The notes under the pieces were generated by a model. It was not told where the DNA came from and searched no databases. It worked only from the letters and a program-made list of their open reading frames with translations. A DNA stretch of 64,000 bases from Liolophura sinensis (taxonomy: Eukaryota > Mollusca > Polyplacophora > Chitonida > Chitonidae). Positions 12,701 to 21,180 of the stretch are shown here, piece by piece; position 1 is the first letter of the stretch; every line of letters begins with the position of its first letter. The stretch spans positions 21,013,808 to 21,077,807 of the forward strand of contig NC_088301.1 of NCBI RefSeq assembly GCF_032854445.1. Direction: 5' to 3'. Made by a program: the position numbers and the translations under genes.

Positions 12701-13846
12701 GTCAGTAGGGGAAGAATGCTTACGGTGTCAATAGGGAAAGAATGGTTATGGTGTCAGTAGGGGAAGAATGCTTATGGCGTCAGTAGGGGAAGAATGGTTA
12801 TGGTGTTAGTAGGCGAAGAATGCTTATGGTGTCAGTAGAGGAAGAATGCTTATGGTTTATGGTTTCAGTAGGGGAAGAATGCTTATGGTGTCAGTAGGGG
12901 AAGAATGCTTATGGTGTCAGTAGGGGAAGAATGGTTATGGTGTCAGTAGGGGAAGATGCTTATGGTGTCAGTAGGGGAAGAATGCTTATGGTGTCAGTAG
13001 GGGAAGAATGGTTTTGTTCTCATTAGGTAAACAGTGCTTATGGTATATGGTTTCAGTAGGGGAAGAATGTTTACAGTTTCATTAGGGAATATAAATGTTG
13101 ATGTGCTTTTTGCCTTTCATTCTTGTATGAAAAACCACGTGCTTCTTTTGATGCCTTAGTTGTTTATTCACAGGCATGTGAGTTAGATTGAGATTAGGTC
13201 ATTGTTCTACGCATCCTTTTGGGCGGTATTGTGGTTTTATACAACTTCCACAAGGAACGGGTGTAAAATATACTATGTATTTAGGGGAACCCATTATGAA
13301 GGACATTTTCTGGTTGCCCGAGTAACTCTTGTTATTAAGTTAATAAAGCCACTCTGGATGGATTTACATTAGATAGTTAACTTCTTAACATCCTGGGGGA
13401 ATGTATGGTGTAATTGTCATTGTGCAAGTTCACATCAATAGTGTGCGTCAACCAAACAATTACTTTTACTGGCCTTTATAGGGTTAGTCCAGATATTCAA
13501 GTGGACAGGTGAAATAGAGATTTAGTGCTATTTTGACTCTCTGCTTTTAAGCACTTTTAAAATGGTAATGTAAATTTTGCTCCAACAAAATGGTCTCAGA
13601 AAGAGCTGTTTTGACACCATGCTCACATTTCTGGCTAATCCTCCTGGTTATTGTCATATTATGACTCTAAAACTTACAAATGATTAAAACGGAAATGAAA
13701 TGTAATAGAAGAAGAGTATTTATGGGCTTTTTTTTTTTTTAACAGTGCATGACAGTGATGAGGAGCTTGATCTGAATGACCTTGACCTGAGTGATGATAA
13801 GGATGACTTATCAGATGATGATCTTCTCACTGTGGATGATATATGA
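3760..13846 (+). CDS. Coiled-coil protein with acidic C-terminus, 404 aa, 11 exons (function unknown)
   Basis: Exons: 3760-3825, 4997-5075, 5994-6232, 6879-6960, 7461-7662, 8058-8125, 8368-8444, 9388-9452, 10516-10610, 11667-11807, 13746-13846. Every junction is GT-AG and phases chain without a stop, which is the main evidence. The start is the first ATG of the MDWEKKFQ exon, in the good context CACACCGCAATGG; the frame stays open upstream to 3670, so a longer N-terminus is possible. After about 60 low-complexity residues come heptad-like helices (from KVLEERLERQNK through IERLSKVVERLESERDQ, then RLELWKREVMTELDSIHKQL and DSLRKDIDGLKSRI). The last 80 residues hold two Asp/Ser clusters, ending in DDLLTVDDI. 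There is no signal peptide, membrane segment or catalytic motif. The layout loosely resembles CCDC159-type proteins, but that is a weak guess and no symbol is given. Introns carry several SINEs and a large minisatellite. Confidence 0.77.
4740..4890 (+). mobile_element. SINE fragment, family D (body only)
   Basis: Shares the order GGCGTCATGTCTG, ATGTCTTCGGGGTGAT, TACATGGACT, ATATGTACACACAC and CTGAAAAATT with the body of the longer copy at 32501-32845. The tRNA-like head is missing. It lies in intron 1 of the coiled-coil gene. Confidence 0.6.
5659..5928 (-). mobile_element. Family A tRNA-derived SINE (MetaSINE-like), full length, minus strand
   Basis: Read on the minus strand it starts with a tRNA-like head (box A near GTGGCTCAGTTGG, box B near GAGTTCAAGTCC). 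It continues through a conserved central module (GGATGGTCATGGGTTTCCC, CCATAATGCTGGCCGCCAT, GTGAAATATTCTTGAG) and ends in an ATAAATAA tail. Near-identical flanks ACTAGCATTTA (5648-5658) and ACTAACATTTA (5929-5939) are a target-site duplication with one mismatch. It sits in intron 2. The MetaSINE assignment is from memory of that superfamily's central domain. Confidence 0.88.
7850..8010 (+). mobile_element. Family A SINE, 5'-truncated, plus strand
   Basis: Only the 3' part remains: the central module (GGATGGTCGTGTGTTTC, GGTGGCCGCCATCAT, GTGAAACATTCTTGAG) followed by CAATCAAATAAATAAATAA. It lies in intron 5 of the coiled-coil gene, about 50 bp before exon 6. Confidence 0.8.
8715..9050 (+). repeat. 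Tandem repeat, 78-79 bp unit, four copies
   Basis: TGGTTTCACCCAAGC recurs at 8751, 8830, 8908 and 8986, giving spacings of 79, 78 and 78 bp. Each unit reads roughly 'TTTCCCGGCTGCATTTTAAG' followed by 'GTGAAGTGGTTTCACCCAAG', then a CCCATTAACCTCGCCATTGT segment. It lies in intron 7. The unit resembles a piece of a SINE body that was duplicated in place. Confidence 0.85.
10015..10430. repeat. Local duplication of about 220 bp carrying two minus-strand family A SINE remnants
   Basis: The order GAGAGCTAGCATG ... GTTGATGGTTGCT ... CAGTCGATTAT ... followed by GTGTTTTACACTGTAACTCA and a family A SINE start occurs twice (about 10015-10230 and 10225-10430). The first SINE remnant is 10087-10230 and the second is 10322-10420. 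The second is more decayed: its body ends in GACAGTGTCCAGGATTATTA. Both lie in intron 8. Confidence 0.75.
10676..10858 (-). mobile_element. Family A SINE, minus strand, left arm of an inverted pair
   Basis: On the plus strand it runs from GATGAGTGTTTTATGCCATA through GGCCAGCATTATGGTGGG to ATGAGTTGGACTTGGATTCC, so the tRNA-like end is cut just inside the head. A plus-strand copy follows within 10 bp, making a tail-out inverted pair in intron 9. Confidence 0.82.
10866..11015 (+). mobile_element. Family A SINE, plus strand, right arm of an inverted pair
   Basis: A diverged 3' part: CCAGCAACATGTGGTTGGGC, GTGGGTTTCTTCCAGGCTCT, ATAATGCTGGCTGCCATGG, then GTGAAATA (partly duplicated) and CAGTCAAATAAACAAATAAA. 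It is complementary to the preceding SINE over most of its length, so intron-9 RNA could form a long stem here. Confidence 0.8.
11480..11638 (+). mobile_element. Family A SINE, 5'-truncated, with a perfect 14-bp target duplication
   Basis: AAAATCCTCAATGT occurs at 11466-11479 and again at 11639-11652, exactly flanking a SINE that starts inside the body (CTGGGCGTAAGTGGGAAGG) and ends in (AATA)n. The insertion lies in intron 9 and its downstream duplication stops only 14 bp before exon 10 (11667). The presumed branch-point region therefore lies in the SINE tail or the duplicated target site. Confidence 0.93.
11815..13095 (+). repeat. 26-bp minisatellite with a 455-bp higher-order period (intron 10)
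   Basis: The unit is about CAGTAGGGGAAGAATGCTTA plus TGGTGT or TGGTTT, repeated about 45-50 times. A rarer variant, AGGTAAACAGTGCTTATGG, occurs at 12117, 12572 and 13027 (as GTAAACAGTGC), exactly 455 bp apart, so blocks of about 17 units were duplicated together. The array starts within the donor region of exon 10, GTAAGTAGGGGGAAGAATGC, which already contains most of a unit. Confidence 0.97.
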
Positions 13847-13869
13847 TCATGGTTATGTAGGCCTATCAC

Positions 13870-15315
13870 TGTTCCGAGTCATCAGTTGATGACATATCAT
13901 GGGGAAGGCTTCATCAAAATTCCTGGGTACGAAATGATAGAACAGTGAATATATTTTGACTCTACACCGTAATATTCCCAGTCGATTCGTTTGACTAACT
14001 ATGACAGGGAAGGCAGAATTCCTGATTACTAAAATGATGGGAGATTCACCTGTCATGATATCACTGTTGAATATATTTTGACTCTACTTGTACACTGTAA
14101 TGTTCCCAGTTGATTTGTTTGACTAACTATGACAGGGAAGGCAAAATTCCTGATTACTAAAATGATGGGAGATTCACACGTCATGATATCACTGTTGAAT
14201 ATATTTTGACTCTACTTGTACACTGTAATGTTCCCAGTTGATTCGTTTGACTAACTATGACAGGGAAGGCAGAATTCCTGATTACTAAAATGATGGGAGA
14301 TTCACCTGTCATGATATCACTGTTGAATATATTTTGACTCTACTTGTACACTGTAATGTTCCCAGTTGATTTGTTTGACTAACTATGACAGGGAAGGCAG
14401 AATTTCTGATTACTAAATGATGGGAGACTCACATGTCATGATATCACTGTTGAATATATTTTGACTCTACATGTACACTGTAATGTTCCCAGTCAATTTG
14501 TTCGACTAACTGTGACAGGGAAGGCAGAATTCCTGGTTGCTAAAATGATGGGAGACTCACACGTCATGATATGACTGTTGAATATATTTTGACTCTACAT
14601 GTACACTGTAATGTTCCCAGTCAATTTGTTTGACTAACTATGACAGGGAAGGCAGAATTCCTGGTTGCTAAAATGATGGGAGACTCACACGTCATGATAT
14701 CACTGTTGAATATATTTTGACTCTACATGTACACTGTAATGTTCCCAGTCAATTTGTTTGACTAACTATGACAGGGAAGGCAGAATTCCTGGTTGCTAAA
14801 ATGATGGGAGACTCACACGTCATGATATCACTGTTGAATATATTTTGACTCTACATGTACACTGTAATGTTCCCAGTCAATTTGTTTGACTAACTATGAC
14901 AGGGAAGGCAGAATTCCTGGTTGCTAAAATGATGGGAGACTCACACGTCATGATATCACTGTTGAATATATTTTGACTCTACATGAACACTATAATGTTC
15001 CCAGTCAATGTGTTTGACTAACTATGACAGGGAAGGCAGAATTCCTGGTTTCTAAAATGATGGGAGACTCACACGTCATGATATGACTGTTGAATATATT
15101 TTGACTCTACATGTACACTGTAATGTTCCCAGTCAATTTGTTTGACTAACTATGACAAGGAAGGCAGAATTCCTGGTTGCTAAAATGATGGGAGACTCAC
15201 ACATCATGATATGACTGTTGAATATATTTTGACTGTACGCAGTAATATTCCCAGTCAATTCGTTTCACTAACTGTGACAGGAAAGGCAGAATTCCTGGTT
15301 ACTTAATGACTAAAC
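13870..15315 (+). repeat. 128-bp tandem repeat, about 11 copies, immediately after the stop codon
   Basis: The motif GAATATATTTTGACTCTAC starts at 13947, 14069, 14197, 14325, 14452, 14580, 14708, 14836, 14964, 15092 and 15220: 128-bp spacing after the first, with one 127. The unit holds TGTTCCCAGTCAATTTGTTT, GACTAACTATGACAGGGAAG and ATGATGGGAGACTCACACGT. The middle copies are almost identical and the outer ones diverged, as expected for expansion by unequal exchange. It starts 24 bp after the stop at 13846, so it probably forms much of the 3' UTR. Confidence 0.96.
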
Positions 15316-17110
15316 TATTGATAGTGAATATAATATCACTATAATATTCTCACATTATATCAGTTGATGATGCTCTCAGGTAGATGATACATGTACATGA
15401 CACACTCTTCTTGATGTCAAAACGTTTCATTTCCAACTCATCATATTGAAGTCACGTTAAAGACATTAGACATTTCACTACAATTGCTGGCATGACAATT
15501 TGTCACTTGTATGTCAGTGTTAGGTTTGAGTTGTTCAGCATTCATAGTCACACTTTACCCTATTTTATTAGGAAGTGTCAGTTGTCTTTGGACGAAGGTG
15601 TAGACCGAGTCCAAAAACAATGGACACTTCCTTTTTTACTGCAATTATCACAGTGTACATGCAGTGAATGAAGCCATTATTTCTTAAGTATATGTGCAGT
15701 TTGGTTTAAAGTACAAGCTAGGTTTAAACTTCTTTAGGAGTAACCCAGCAGTGTACCTTTAGTTTGCCAGTGGTGTGCCTGTAGTCCTCCAGTGGTGTGA
15801 GTGTAGTCGGCCAGTGTTATGTCTGTAGTCTGCCTGTAGTCTCAGTTTTGTGCATGTAGTCTGTCATTGGGGTGCCTACAGTAGACCGGCATATTTTGTA
15901 CACCAAAAAAAAAAGCACAAAGTAACTTACAGTGAGAAATTCTTGAACAAGCACCCCTTTATAATTCTCAGACTTACAGCGCCACAACTGGAAAATCCAC
16001 ACATTATCAGTACAGGAAAATTTTAGGGTATCCATATACATGTATGTGACATTTGTACACATGAAGTTTGATTTGTACACGTCATCATGAGTGTTTGTAG
16101 ACATTACATTCACTAGGGGTAGGCATGTCTGCTGTAGTGTGCCAATGGTGTGCCTGTGGTCTGCCAGTAGTTTGCCTGTGGAACGGTTAACATTATGGCC
16201 CACTGGCCTTAATATTCCAGACAGGTGCAGTGCCAACACTCTCATCATGTGAAAGCAAGTGGAATGTGGAACTTTTGGTGTATGTTAACCATTTCTTATC
16301 AGTCATTTAAGTTTTAACATGGCCTTCACAGTAGATGTGTGTTTTATCTGTTATGGCTCCCGGTGTTGTTAAAAGTTCAGATTTTCATCGCAAAGAGAAT
16401 TATATGGTTGAATGTGGAATATTCTTTGTGTTCCTTATAGTGTAAATATGCATTTTTTTTTTACATAATTATATTAAATTTGACATTCATGGGATGAAAA
16501 TGTAAAGTATTGTAGATCCTTCTCACCCTTTACAGCATTATTGCCAAAAAGAAATCTTTAGGGATCGAGGTTTGGGATGAATTTTCAAATTGGCACTGTT
16601 ATTGAACTATTTTGACTACAGGGTATAATGTATGAAGGGTATCATACAGGTTTTCTGTTTGTGCATTCATGTAACTGCTGTATTAGAAGGGTAAGATAGG
16701 GATTCAGTCTCAGGCCCTATATGTCCATGCATGTCAATATATAGGCTCTGCTTTAGTGATGTGGTTGGTCGGGAGAAGGAGGGAGGGAGGGAGTCATGTC
16801 CAGTGTCCTCAACATGGTGTCTTCAGTAGGAAAGCAGTATGCACATCACACTAGCCTGCACGGGGACCTCGTCATGGCATGAGTATTTTGAAATCAGTAT
16901 TGAACTGCAAGCAAACGCCTACCTCTTTGCTTTTGGTGTCATACTTATTGTCAGGCCTTATGATTCCTCAGGGTCTGATTTGAGTATGTTTAGGGTGAAA
17001 GTTTTGGGGCCGGCCTGAGTGCTCAGGGTAATTTTTTTAGGAAATTTTTTCCTCAAACTTAATTTATATCATTAACAACAGCAACATGGGGTTTAGTCTT
17101 AGCTATTATT
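15316..17110 (+). other. Probable continuation of the 3' UTR or downstream flank of the coiled-coil gene
   Basis: No exon or mobile element was recognised. 15730-15880 and 16080-16200 contain degenerate repeats of the type GTAGTCTGCCAGTGGTGTGC. A (GGGA)n run lies near 16776-16794. The minus-strand ORF at 15817-16248 has no recognisable similarity. Confidence 0.45.
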
Positions 17111-17116
17111 ACTCAG

Positions 17117-17343
17117 TTGAGGCCCTCAGTGGCCAAAGGGGTTAGCATGCCAGGGTAGCATGATGACCCAGGGGACTCTCACCGACACAGTTGCTGTGAG
17201 TTCACCAATGCATTTGCACTGGGTCCCCCCCCCTGGTGTTTTGCCTAGTTTCTTCCCACCATAATGCTCAGGCTGCCGTTGTATAAGTGAAATATTCTGA
17301 AGCATGGTGTAAAACGTCAACCAAATAAATAAATAAATAAACG
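17117..17343 (+). mobile_element. Family A SINE, diverged full-length copy
   Basis: The tRNA-like head (AGGCCCTCAGTGGCCAAAGG, GTTGCTGTGAGTTCA) is followed by a shortened middle with a poly-C tract. The conserved 3' module (CCACCATAATGCTC, GTGAAATATTCTGAAGCATG) and CAAATAAATAAATAAATAAA follow. TTACTCA flanks it at 17109 and 17344, a possible short target duplication. Confidence 0.8.
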
Positions 17344-18171
17344 TTACTCAATTACGTTGAGTTGGTCACATGTAGCTTAGATTTTCTCAGTCATTACATT
17401 CATGTATGGCAATTAGCTTTATAATAATTATGTATCAAGTTATTGTGAATCTCCAAATGTTGTTATCAGTGCAACAGGAAGCATGTTGACAATTTCATAA
17501 CGTGAATGGATGCCAGGCACATCTATGCATCAAACATTTTCCTGAACATTTTTAGTCTTTATAGTACCCTTACAAATACTAGTTCATGTACTGTTTTGTT
17601 TGAAATCCGTCCATGTGATAAGTGTGATACGATAAAGCTCGACATCTAAAATATATATATAAGGTACAAATATCCATATCTTTATTATACGTACACTGTC
17701 TTCTTTGCTTTTTTATTTTCTTTCATATTTTTGTGTTTAATTGGTGTTTTTGTTATTGTATTTTACCTTTTTTGTACACGCTACACATTTTTAACCTTCT
17801 TTTCCCTACGCAAAGTGTTAAAATGCATTGAATCCATATACATGAAGTTACATATTGTGATTACTCTGTGTGTACATATCTGCTACTCAATTAGGCTATG
17901 TTGTAATGGTAATTAAATCTGATAGTTAAGAATTTTTATAGTAGGACATGCAGTGCCGATTTCACGAACCATGCACCTGACCCTAATGTACTGTCAGGTA
18001 TCACATGTTGTTTGAGTGAGTGAGTGAGTGCTTGAGGTTTAACGTCGTACTACATATTGTTTGACCTCATCACAGTTTATCCAAGGGAGGGAAATACGTT
18101 CGTATGTACACACATGAATTTACATGTGGTATCTATCCCTGTATCCAGTATTGCCAAAGATAGATGTACCA

Positions 18172-18177
18172 AATAAA
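18172..18177 (+). terminator. Candidate poly(A) signal of the coiled-coil gene
   Basis: AATAAA is followed within 25-40 bp by a T/G-rich stretch (TTTGATTGTTTGTGTTG). It is the first clear signal outside a SINE after the stop, which would give a 3' UTR of about 4.3 kb including the 128-bp array. Use of this site is inferred. Confidence 0.35.
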
Positions 18178-18194
18178 TCTGTAATTAATCAATA

Positions 18195-20020
18195 TTTGAT
18201 TGTTTGTGTTGAGTAAAATGCTTGTCTCAAGCCAATGTAACAGAGTGTTATGACTTCACTTCCAGCATAGCAACCGCAGCTAAATAAAATGGTGGTCATT
18301 CAAGGTTTGTAGAGAAAAGTGAAAGCTGCATGTGGAGATGTGGCATCTTACGACGTCAAAGTCATTGGATATATATTTTTGTGGTCGAAGTTGCCAAATT
18401 TACTGTATAAATAATAAGGAAAATCAATGCGCTCGTGTAAGCTGTGAAGTAAGTTACGTTAAATCTTGCTAGATCACTGACCTGTAAATTTAATGCACCA
18501 CTACTTCACATTTCATGTCTCTTTGATTGTGAGCATAGCAGCCTGAAGAACCTGATTTGACCAGTCAGATTGTGGTTCGACATTTTTGTTTACAGAACTG
18601 AACCAAAGTTTTACCATAAGACACGTACATGTTTACATCTAAATACTTTGTTCCGGGGTCTACTCAGGTTACATTTAATAATGTACCGGCCTTGGACAAG
18701 GAATTTGTAGATTCCACTGCTTTTGCTGCTTTGCCAGCGATGCTGTTCTTGTGACAATGTGCGCAATCTAAAGTTTGATGAAGACCACGTGTTTCCAACC
18801 AATATATGGTGTGCAGATCGACGTCGTATGTGTGGATGCTCGATTTCCACTAACTTTATAACACTGAAATACCTTTGTATGCCGATGTGTTAAATTTATT
18901 TACGGGGATGTTGTTTAACGAACAACATGGTTCCCCGGATAATGCTATCATCGGATGACCTGCACGTAACGTGAACAATTAAGCGTTGGTCCATTTAATT
19001 GAGACCAGCAAGTGTAATTCGCAAATTTAGCCTGTCAACCTGAGAAGTAATACCTCAATTAGCCTTTTTAGCATGAATATTTTTGGAATACACAGGCTTG
19101 TTGCAATTGTCACTTGATACTTTAATTTTAATTCATTAGTAAAAACAAAGGCGTGTGTGATCGGGAAAGCTTTAAACCTCACTCTCAAGTACTGTAGTTG
19201 ACCCCCGTATGGTGCGGATTAGCAACCTAATAAAGCCTTCATGAAGTTTAATGCGGATAAAGGGAGCTAATATCTCATATGTCATGCTGCCCCCACCTTA
19301 TACTGCGCAGAAGTAATCGACGGAGGGAATTTTAGATAATATTTCTGCAAGTTATTTCACAAAATTGAATGCTGTCGTATTAGGGAGAGATTGAGGCAAA
19401 ACATCACCAATCAGGTCTTATGAATTAATGCACCGAAATAGCGTGCATATATACAGAAACACAAAGAACAGTAAGCTGTTGCCAAGGTAGCTGTTTATTG
19501 TTTGTAGTTTCAATGCTGGACACATTACATTATTTTATGGAGGAATTTTTTAGCTGCAACCATAAACAGCTGTATGAGTAAGTAGTTGTTTGTTGATAGA
19601 ATTTTTGGAATTCTCTATTTCTTTAACATTGGTCATTCAGTTAACCATGCAGTGGCCTGTGAGTAAGATGATACGAAAAGTTATGCAAGTCAGGTATTGC
19701 AGCTGTTGTGAATGTCTTCTTTTTTTTTTTTTACATGCATACCTTAAGGATTCCTTCACCAAAGTGATATCAATTTTAAAGGATATGTATGTGTTTACCA
19801 CACAAACTTGTGCAGCATTTTAAAAGTTATATTTACAGTCTATATGCTGGTACAGTGAAGATAAAAAACAAGTATGGAAAGAGTAATTCTTTGTGCATGA
19901 ATTAAGTCAGTTTGAACGACTTCTGAGTTGACATTTCCACCATTGATATTCTTTGTGAGAATGATGACAACTTTTTATTTTGGGATCTTGTTAATATATC
20001 TTCATGTGGCTATAATAGCT
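18195..20020. other. Convergent intergenic spacer, left part
   Basis: AT-rich DNA without a recognised gene. 18012-18060 is a short SINE fragment (GAGTGAGTGAGTGAGTGCTT then GAGGTTTAACGTCGTAC), the reverse of a family B end seen near 48440-48480. Nothing else was recognised. Confidence 0.5.
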
Positions 20021-20024
20021 AGCT

Positions 20025-20190
20025 GGGAAACCCATGACCATCAGTCAGCAGGTTGCTAGCAGGTCTGCCCACGTATGATCGCACAGGAAGCCAAGCCTGG
20101 ACATGAACTCACACCGACAGCATTGGTGAGAGGCTCCTGGTCATAGCGCCACACTGACTTGCTAACCACCTCAGCCATGGAAGTCCTGGA
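20025..20190 (-). mobile_element. Family A SINE, minus strand, 3'-truncated
   Basis: It keeps GAAACCCATGACCATC, ACATGAACTCACACCGAC, the tRNA-like head region and CTCAGCCATGGAAGTCC. The usual right-hand module and tail (GTGTTTTAC...) are absent. It lies 50 bp from a younger copy in opposite orientation. Confidence 0.78.
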
Positions 20191-20240
20191 CAGCATTTTT
20201 GCAACTGCACCATTGTTATTTCTTACACATTCATAGTTAA

Positions 20241-20511
20241 GCGGGGCCTCTGTGGCTCAGTCAGTTATCGCACTAGCCTAGCGTAATGACCCAGGAGTCT
20301 CTCGCCAATGCAGTCACTGTGAGTTCAAGTCCAGCTCATGCTGGCTTCCTCTCCAGCTGTACATGGGAAGGTTTTGCAGCAACCTGCGGATGGTCGTGGG
20401 TTTCCCCCCGGCTCTGCCCGGTTTCCACCCACCATAATGCTGGCCGCCATCATATAAGTGAAATGTTCTTGAGTACGGTGTAAAACACCAATCAAGTAAA
20501 TAAATAAATAA
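20241..20511 (+). mobile_element. Family A SINE, full length, with a perfect 12-bp target duplication
   Basis: ATTCATAGTTAA flanks it at 20229-20240 and 20512-20523. From the 5' end: GGGGCCTCTGTGGCTCAGTC (box A region), GTGAGTTCAAGTCC (box B region), GCTGGCTTCC body, GGATGGTCGTGGGTTTCCCC, CCATAATGCTGGCCGCC, GTGAAATGTTCTTGAG and (AAAT)n. This is one of the two best reference copies in the window. Confidence 0.95.
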
Positions 20512-20527
20512 ATTCATAGTTAAACCG

Positions 20528-20549
20528 TTTATTGTAAACATGTTTTATT
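20528..20549 (-). terminator. Candidate poly(A) signals of DHCR24
   Basis: On the minus strand two AATAAA hexamers (plus-strand TTTATT at 20528-20533 and 20544-20549) lie downstream of the DHCR24 stop. A 3' UTR ending here would be about 2.6 kb. Nearer, weaker signals cannot be excluded. Confidence 0.3.
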
Positions 20550-20868
20550 ACTGATCAATTAGTTTCAAACAAACAGTGAAAGCAAAAAGCTACATACATG
20601 TAGCTATACCGAGTCTTCATATACAGTGATGGTAACATACATCCACATCCAGTAAATGAACTTCAAAATAAAACATTAGCAAATGGTAATAAGAAATCCA
20701 ATCATGTAGAATATCTCAATACATAAATTCTAAATCAAGCCGCTATGATAAGATGGGTGTAAACTCAAAACGAAAATGTCTTAATAAACAATGGTACTAT
20801 TTAAAATTTTATACAACACAGGAAAAAGGGTTAAAAATTCAGATTCACAAAAGAGATGGATGGTTGAT
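20550..20868. other. AT-rich stretch without recognised features
   Basis: No ORF, SINE or array was recognised. It may belong to the DHCR24 3' UTR on the minus strand. Confidence 0.4.
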
Positions 20869-21180
20869 TCATGAGTACAGGTGGATTCATGTATGCAGTC
20901 ATGAATACAGGTAGAATTCATGCATGAAGTCATGAGTACATGTGGATTCATGCATTAGTACAGGTGGATTCATGTATGCAGTCATGAGTACAGGTGGATT
21001 CATGCATGTAGTCATGAGTACATGTGGATTCATGCATGTAGTCATGAGTACATGTGGATTCATGCATGCAGTCATGAGTACACGTGGGTTCATGCATGCA
21101 GTCATGAGTACACGTGGGTTCATGCATGCAGTCATGAGTACACATGGATTCATGTATGCAGTCATGAATACAGGTGCACT
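20869..21180. repeat. 30-bp minisatellite, about 10 copies
   Basis: The unit is roughly CATGAGTACACGTGGGTTCA plus TGCATGCAGT. Because 30 is divisible by 3 and the unit lacks stops in several frames, it opens frames of 60-95 codons on both strands (for example GFMHAVMSTR and MTACMNPRVL repeats). The unit is rich in the palindromes CATG, GCATGC and TGCATGCA. It may lie in the DHCR24 3' UTR. Confidence 0.95.

Noticed and set aside
11815-13095. CRISPR-like regularly repeated 26-bp sequence
   Set aside because: Units are directly adjacent without unique spacers, and the context is an animal intron; it is a minisatellite.
20241-20340. True tRNA gene suggested by box A and box B words
   Set aside because: The head continues into the family A SINE body and tail with a target duplication, and there is no complete cloverleaf with a mature 3' end.
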